Source: Rhizobiaceae bacterium
Lineage (GTDB): Bacteria > Pseudomonadota > Alphaproteobacteria > Rhizobiales > Rhizobiaceae
Direction: 5' to 3'
Length of the DNA: 9,543 nucleotides
Assembly: GCA_020696915.1 (NCBI GenBank)
Contig: JAJFMR010000088.1
Span: forward strand, 1 to 9,543
Under the pieces are notes generated by a model. It saw only the letters and a list, made by a program, of their open reading frames with translations. It searched no databases and was not told the origin of the DNA. The translations under genes were made by a program, and so were the position numbers. Of this stretch, positions 6,652 through 9,543 are shown one piece after another (the stretch's first letter is position 1; each line of letters opens with the position of its first letter).

Positions 6652-6663
6652 GCGCCCGGTTCC
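6639..6663 (-). promoter_or_regulatory. EcfG-type promoter of nepR-ecfG
   Basis: Minus strand: GGAAC (6663-6659), 16-nt spacer, CGTT (6642-6639). The expected start is near 6632. Its -35 element lies only 8 bp from the -35 of the divergent phyR promoter. Confidence 0.88.
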
Positions 6664-6671
6664 CATTCTAC

Positions 6672-6696
6672 GGAACTTTTGCAGCTTTGCCGCGTT
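6672..6696 (+). promoter_or_regulatory. EcfG-type promoter of phyR
   Basis: GGAAC (6672-6676), 16-nt spacer, CGTT (6693-6696). The start is expected near 6703, with a leader of about 43 nt. Its position fits the positive autoregulation known for phyR in other Alphaproteobacteria. Confidence 0.88.
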
Positions 6697-6746
6697 GAAG
6701 GAACCATCGGTACAACGAGTCAAAAGCACAGTTTAAGGGGAAGCGA

Positions 6747-7553
6747 ATGTCGACAGCCCAGCTTGTCGTCCAGCACTTACCATACCTCCGTCGCTACGCA
6801 CGCGCACTCACAGGCAGCCAGATGGCCGGTGATGCCTACGTGGCTGCGACCCTCGAGACGCTTGTGAGCGAGCCCGAGACCATCGGTCCATCCGGGAATG
6901 TCAAGGTCGAGCTCTTCCAGGTGTTCACCCGAATCTGGAACTCCCTGTCGGTCAACGGCCGAAGCGAGCAGATTCAGCGCGACCTGCCAGCCGAGGTTCG
7001 CCTCGGGCAGATCACGCCGCTTCCCCGTCAGGCTTTCCTCCTCTCCTGCCTCGAGGGCTTTGGAGAAGAAGAGGTCGGCCAGATCCTCGATGTCGACACG
7101 CGAACCGTGCGCGACCTCGTCGACGAGGCGGGCCGCGAACTCGCGGCCGATATGGCGACCGACATCCTCATCATCGAGGACGAGCCGCTGATCGCCATGG
7201 ATCTTGAGGCTCTCGTCGAAGGCTTGGGCCACAACGTCACCGGCGTCGCCCGCACACGGACCGAGGCCGTCAAGCTGGCCGCTGCCAAGCAGCCCGGCCT
7301 GATCCTGGCCGACATCCAGTTGGCAGACGGAAGCTCCGGCCTCGATGCGGTGAACGACCTCCTCAAGTCCTTCGAGGTTCCGGTCATCTTCATCACGGCC
7401 TATCCGGAGCGGTTCCTCACGGGCGAACGCCCGGAGCCGGCCTTCCTGATCGCCAAGCCGTTCCAGCCGGCGAACGTATCCGCTGTCATCAGCCAAGCCT
7501 TGTTCTTCCAGCAGAGCGCCCGCCGGCGTGAGGCGCGCGCTGCGACCGCCTGA
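6747..7553 (+). CDS. phyR: PhyR, GSR response regulator with sigma-like domain
   Basis: A 268-residue anti-anti-sigma regulator and master switch of the alphaproteobacterial general stress response. The N-terminal sigma-factor-like domain (about 1-135) mimics EcfG; it contains the degenerate sigma-4 part QAFLLSCLEGFGEEEVGQIL (95-114). The C-terminal receiver (about 138-255) has the acidic pair E144-D145, phosphoacceptor D189 (LILADIQL), T217 in FITAYPERFLTG and K237 (AKPFQP). The Tyr/Pro-containing FITAYPE block is typical of this receiver class. When D189 is phosphorylated, the sigma-like domain opens and binds NepR. The start follows AAGGGGAAG 3 nt upstream. The gene is divergent from nepR-ecfG and ends at a strong terminator. 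The cognate HWE/HisKA2 kinase is not in the window. Confidence 0.97.
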   Translation: MSTAQLVVQHLPYLRRYARALTGSQMAGDAYVAATLETLVSEPETIGPSGNVKVELFQVFTRIWNSLSVNGRSEQIQRDLPAEVRLGQITPLPRQAFLLSCLEGFGEEEVGQILDVDTRTVRDLVDEAGRELAADMATDILIIEDEPLIAMDLEALVEGLGHNVTGVARTRTEAVKLAAAKQPGLILADIQLADGSSGLDAVNDLLKSFEVPVIFITAYPERFLTGERPEPAFLIAKPFQPANVSAVISQALFFQQSARRREARAATA

Positions 7554-7580
7554 GATCGAACGGATACCAACCTGAATAGT

Positions 7581-7613
7581 AATAGCCCGGCTTAATGGCC
7601 GGGCTATTCTTTT
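7581..7613 (+). terminator. Intrinsic terminator of phyR
   Basis: A perfect 11-bp stem AATAGCCCGGC / GCCGGGCTATT (7581-7591, 7598-7608), loop TTAATG, then CTTTTG. It lies 27 nt after the phyR stop and 20 nt from the convergent sRNA terminator. Confidence 0.9.
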
Positions 7614-7632
7614 GTGCTGAGGTATTGGGGAC

Positions 7633-7660
7633 AAAAAAAGACGGGCTCTAAAGCCCGTCT
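7633..7660 (-). terminator. Intrinsic terminator of the predicted sRNA
   Basis: Minus strand: AGACGGGCT / AGCCCGTCT, a perfect 9-bp stem with loop TTAG, followed directly by seven T. The orientation is unambiguous: the other side has no T-tract. It serves no annotated protein gene. Confidence 0.92.
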
Positions 7661-7714
7661 AAGGTGCCGGCCAATGCACAAGGGGAATGCGGGGAGGACC
7701 AGGAGGCCGGTACC
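7633..7714 (-). ncRNA. Predicted GsrN-like, EcfG-dependent small RNA
   Basis: No protein gene fits here, but the minus strand carries a complete sRNA unit. An exact EcfG promoter (7745-7720) would start transcription near 7714, and an intrinsic terminator with seven U ends it near 7633, giving about 82 nt. The 5' part forms a long stem, AAGGTACCGGCC (7716-7705) with GGCCGGCACCTT (7672-7661), one mismatch. It closes a 32-nt C-rich loop holding CCUCCCC (7697-7691) and UUCCCCUUG (7687-7679). These anti-Shine-Dalgarno motifs, the sigma dependence and the place beside phyR match what is known of Caulobacter GsrN, a GSR sRNA with a C-rich loop. Homology is inferred from layout, not from alignment. 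If the start is at 7714, the first two bases of the stem are not transcribed. Confidence 0.75.
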
Positions 7715-7719
7715 TTAAG

Positions 7720-7745
7720 AACGTCCTATCGAAAACAAAGGTTCC
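7720..7745 (-). promoter_or_regulatory. EcfG-type promoter of the predicted sRNA
   Basis: Minus strand: GGAAC (7745-7741), 17-nt spacer, CGTT (7723-7720). A T/C-rich stretch (7746-7780) separates it from the divergent EcfG promoter at 7793. Confidence 0.82.
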
Positions 7746-7792
7746 AGGCTTTTTATCCCTCTTTTTATTCTTCTCTCCTACGGAAGGATGCC

Positions 7793-7817
7793 GGAACATC
7801 AAAGATACGGTCGCGTT
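7793..7817 (+). promoter_or_regulatory. EcfG-type promoter of the 176-residue gene
   Basis: GGAAC (7793-7797), 16-nt spacer, CGTT (7814-7817). The start is expected near 7824, with a leader of about 34 nt. Confidence 0.82.
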
Positions 7818-7857
7818 GAATTTTTGAAGCGTCGAGGTTGAAGAGCAGGAGAGAGGG

Positions 7858-8388
7858 ATGTTTCGAATCCCTGTGGCACTGGTGGGACTGGCTGGAATTT
7901 TCTTCGTTGCGGGAAGCTTCGTTCCTGCTTCCTTCAACCTGTCTGATCAGGCGCAATCCGAGGTTCTGGCTAACTCTGCGCTTCCCTTGCGCATGAACGT
8001 GCCGTCTAAAGGGGATCGCATGATGACCCCGGTTCCGAGCGCAAATCCCACAGCCGTGTCGATTGTCGAACTCGTCGGTGTCGCCCAGGCGACGGTGATC
8101 CTTCGCGACCGGGACGGGAAGGTGCTCTACAAGTCCGATCCTCACACAGGCACGACCATATACGCACGCGACACGGAACTGCCGGTTGTCACTCTCAAAG
8201 AAGAGATGCGGTCTCCTGCCGCCCAGCACCCGGTCAGCCAGCAGGAAGGCATTGAGCCTTCTCGTGAGCAGAAGCCGAAAGCTCGCAAGCCGGTCGGCTG
8301 CCTCGGCGACGTCAGCCCTCTGGCCAAGGCCAGTGCCGACCGGATGCCGAGCCTCTGCCTGGCGCTCCTTGAGCAGTCGCTATCCTGA
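7858..8388 (+). CDS. Secreted or membrane-anchored protein of unknown function
   Basis: I do not recognise this 176-residue protein. Residues 4-22 (IPVALVGLAGIFFVAGSFV) form a hydrophobic segment near the N-terminus, either an uncleaved anchor or a signal peptide, so the rest is probably periplasmic. A central block (about 68-113) with VELVGVAQATVILRDRDGKVLYKSD looks like beta strands of a small folded domain. A linker rich in Gln, Pro and Lys (about 118-144) follows. The end has a Cys pair, C147 (VGCLGDVSP) and C167 (PSLCLA), which could form a disulfide in the periplasm; similar Cys-bounded ends occur in other hypothetical proteins of this order as far as I recall. AGGAG lies 5 nt before the ATG. 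An exact EcfG promoter upstream makes it a likely stress-induced envelope protein. Confidence 0.85.
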   Translation: MFRIPVALVGLAGIFFVAGSFVPASFNLSDQAQSEVLANSALPLRMNVPSKGDRMMTPVPSANPTAVSIVELVGVAQATVILRDRDGKVLYKSDPHTGTTIYARDTELPVVTLKEEMRSPAAQHPVSQQEGIEPSREQKPKARKPVGCLGDVSPLAKASADRMPSLCLALLEQSLS

Positions 8389-8633
8389 CAGGCGTTGTAA
8401 AGCGAAGCGTATATTCGCAAGCCACAGCCGCCCTGGATCATGAGATGGGCGCCTCGTGAAGCGAAGAAATCTTCGCGTGGGCCTTGGTCGGTATCGCGCA
8501 GGAACCAATCCTCCCTGCACGGGTTCCCATTATTGGACTGAATGTTGCTGCTTCTCTCAAGAGGCAGCATAGCAGTTTCATTTTTCTGAAAAATATTAAC
8601 AAGTATTCAGGTCAATCCGGAATGTTGAGCGGA
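8389..8633 (+). other. Structured intergenic region, possible RNA
   Basis: This region (361 nt to the next start) contains three hairpins in a row: GCGAAG-AAAT-CTTCGC (8461-8476); GGAACC (8501-8506) with GGTTCC (8522-8527), closing a loop with CCTCCC; and the terminator-like stem at 8546-8569. A 33-codon open frame (8440-8541) ends 4 nt before that stem but has no ribosome site. An A/T-rich palindrome, ATTTTTC-T-GAAAAAT (8580-8594), follows. It could be the 3' UTR of the gene before, a second C-rich-loop sRNA, or a tiny gene. The promoter is unclear: CTGACA (8385-8390) with TATATT (8410-8415) has an over-long 19-nt spacer. Confidence 0.4.
8546..8585 (+). terminator. Probable terminator hairpin
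   Basis: A 10-bp stem (8546-8555 with 8560-8569, one G-U pair, loop CTCA), then T-rich sequence ending in a five-T run at 8581-8585. The T-run is 11 nt from the stem, so termination may be weak. Confidence 0.5.
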
Positions 8634-8672
8634 CCGTTCACATTGCCTTGAATAAGACAATGTTCGGAACGG
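8634..8672. repeat. Interrupted inverted repeat over the PRC-barrel gene -35
   Basis: CCGTTCACATTG (8634-8645) pairs with CAATGT (8658-8663) plus GAACGG (8667-8672), with a 3-nt interruption. It overlaps the -35 of the promoter at 8666, so it is a candidate operator. Confidence 0.45.
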
Positions 8673-8690
8673 TTGCTCATGCTGTGCGTT
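8666..8690 (+). promoter_or_regulatory. EcfG-type promoter of the PRC-barrel gene
   Basis: GGAAC (8666-8670), 16-nt spacer, CGTT (8687-8690). The start is expected near 8697, with a leader of about 53 nt. Confidence 0.82.
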
Positions 8691-8749
8691 TAACTCCCGC
8701 GCACTTTGGCGCTTAACGCGATTCAATGTACTCTCAGGAGAAATAAGCA

Positions 8750-9496
8750 ATGCTGAAGAAGCATATGGCAGCTTGCCTTGTAGTGACGGCTTTCGCGGCT
8801 GCGCCCGCCCTTGCACAGACCTCCACCACCAGCCCCTCGGCTCCGACCGACCGCCCGGCCGCCTCCGGCACCGGCACGACCTCGACCGGTTCGCCGGCCA
8901 TGCAGCCCGGCGCTTCGGGTTCTTCGTCGACGATGAGCCAGTCCTCATCGACCATGAGCCAGAGCGGCGGAATGCAGGGTCAGTTCATGACCAAGATGGA
9001 AGCTAATCATGTCATGGCGTCCGACCTGATCGGCACCAAGGTCGTTGGCTCCAACAACGAGTCAATCGGTGACATCAACGACGTCATCATGGACCGCAAC
9101 GGTCAGATCATGGCCGCTGTAGTCGGCGTCGGCGGCTTCCTCGGCATCGGCGAGAAGGATGTGGCCGTTCCGTTCAACGCTCTTGAGTTCCAGAGCGCCC
9201 AGCAGGCTCAGGCCGCAAATAGCAGCGCGAGCGGCAGCAGCAACGTTGCCACGACGGGGTCGACCACAACGGGCAACACCGCCACGACCGGCGCAGGCAC
9301 TGCCGGAACCGGCACGGCTGCATCGACCAACATGACCGCCAGCAACGCCTCGAGCAAACAGAACCAGCCTGAGCGCGTGGTTCTGCGCATGACCAAGGAC
9401 CAGCTTCAGGCTGCTCCTGCCTTCGATGAGGATGGCGACAATTCGACCACCGGCTCTGCCGGCCAGTCGGGCACCACGACGGCTCCCAAGCCGTAA
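8750..9496 (+). CDS. Exported PRC-barrel domain protein
   Basis: A 248-residue protein with a clear Sec signal peptide (KK at 3-4, hydrophobic 7-20, cleavage after AAAPALA, residue 22). A Ser/Thr/Gly-rich linker (23-78) includes the tandem SSSTMSQ-SSSTMSQ. The PRC-barrel starts near 88: ASDLIGTKVVGSNNESIGDI, then VIMDRNGQIMAAVVGVGGFLGIGEKDVAVPF (to about 142). The last strands, RVVLRMTKDQLQAAPAF (209-225), lie beyond a Ser/Thr/Ala/Gly/Asn-rich insertion of about 60 residues (149-207) that splits the fold. The tail is low complexity. PRC-barrel proteins of this exported type are common in Hyphomicrobiales envelopes and of unclear function. AGGAG lies 9 nt before the ATG. The exact EcfG promoter upstream implies stress induction. 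I see nothing in 9497-9543. Confidence 0.9.
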   Translation: MLKKHMAACLVVTAFAAAPALAQTSTTSPSAPTDRPAASGTGTTSTGSPAMQPGASGSSSTMSQSSSTMSQSGGMQGQFMTKMEANHVMASDLIGTKVVGSNNESIGDINDVIMDRNGQIMAAVVGVGGFLGIGEKDVAVPFNALEFQSAQQAQAANSSASGSSNVATTGSTTTGNTATTGAGTAGTGTAASTNMTASNASSKQNQPERVVLRMTKDQLQAAPAFDEDGDNSTTGSAGQSGTTTAPKP

Positions 9497-9543
9497 TCTG
9501 CTATCCGTCTGAAAACCAACGCGGCGCTTGGGGAGACCCAGGC

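Noticed and set aside
6700..6724. Second GGAAC just after the phyR promoter (6700-6704)
   Set aside because: No CGTT or GTT at 16-17 nt downstream, so not a second EcfG promoter.
6777..7634. 285-codon open frame on the minus strand opposite phyR
   Set aside because: Antisense shadow of phyR, with biased composition and no motif.
7659..7937. 92-codon minus-strand open frame over the sRNA and its promoter
   Set aside because: It would start inside the divergent gene at 7858 and run through two exact promoters and the sRNA stem; it has no ribosome site. The RNA reading explains the region better.
8501..8525. GGAAC-N16-GGTT as a ninth EcfG promoter
   Set aside because: The -10 is GGTT, not CGTT. 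A terminator-like stem follows within 25 nt, and no gene follows closely. The bases are better explained as arms of a hairpin.
8440..8541. 33-codon open frame before the 8546 hairpin
   Set aside because: No Shine-Dalgarno, no recognisable motif and Arg/Ser-rich. Kept only as an alternative in the finding on 8389-8590, not as a gene.
1..9543. CRISPR arrays, tRNA or rRNA genes, insertion sequences
   Set aside because: I saw no regularly spaced repeats, no tRNA- or rRNA-like sequence, and no transposase or integrase coding region.

Overview
The window looks like chromosomal DNA from a high-GC alphaproteobacterium of the order Hyphomicrobiales (Rhizobiales), most likely Methylobacteriaceae (Microvirga or Methylobacterium-like). 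The order-level call rests on the PhyR / NepR / EcfG general stress response (GSR) core at 5798-7553, on the adjacent ppx-rlmE pair, and on a G/C-rich nested palindromic repeat at the left edge. The genus is a guess.

Left part (1-4105). A dispersed palindromic repeat (about 22-160) carries the stop codon of rlmE (23S rRNA 2'-O-methyltransferase). rlmE overlaps the upstream Ppx/GppA phosphatase by an ATGA, and both are on the minus strand. Upstream of them is a single-domain response regulator (minus). Diverging from it is a RutG-type pyrimidine permease (plus) that ends at a strong hairpin. I saw no stress-type promoter driving genes in this part.

Middle and right part (about 4110-9500) is a GSR island. 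In 4.6 kb I count eight exact matches to the EcfG (sigma-T / RpoE2) promoter, GGAAC-N16/17-CGTT. Seven stand before a gene: a YghA/GS39-type short-chain dehydrogenase, a 67-residue membrane protein, a 57-residue DUF1328 membrane protein, the nepR-ecfG operon, phyR, a secreted or anchored unknown protein, and an exported PRC-barrel protein. The eighth stands before no protein gene. It starts a stretch of about 82 nt on the minus strand that folds into a stem with a C-rich loop and ends in a textbook intrinsic terminator. I read this as a stress-induced small RNA of the GsrN type, not a protein gene.

How it fits together. Under stress, phosphorylated PhyR binds the anti-sigma factor NepR and frees EcfG. 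EcfG then transcribes its own operon, phyR, the sRNA and the surrounding envelope and redox genes. The sRNA loop contains UUCCCCUUG, which is complementary over 9 nt to the nepR ribosome-binding region and over 8 nt to that of phyR, so a post-transcriptional feedback loop on the GSR core is possible. The activating histidine kinase is not in the window. A second structured region (8389-8590), with a CCUCCC loop and a terminator-like hairpin, may be another RNA or a very short gene.
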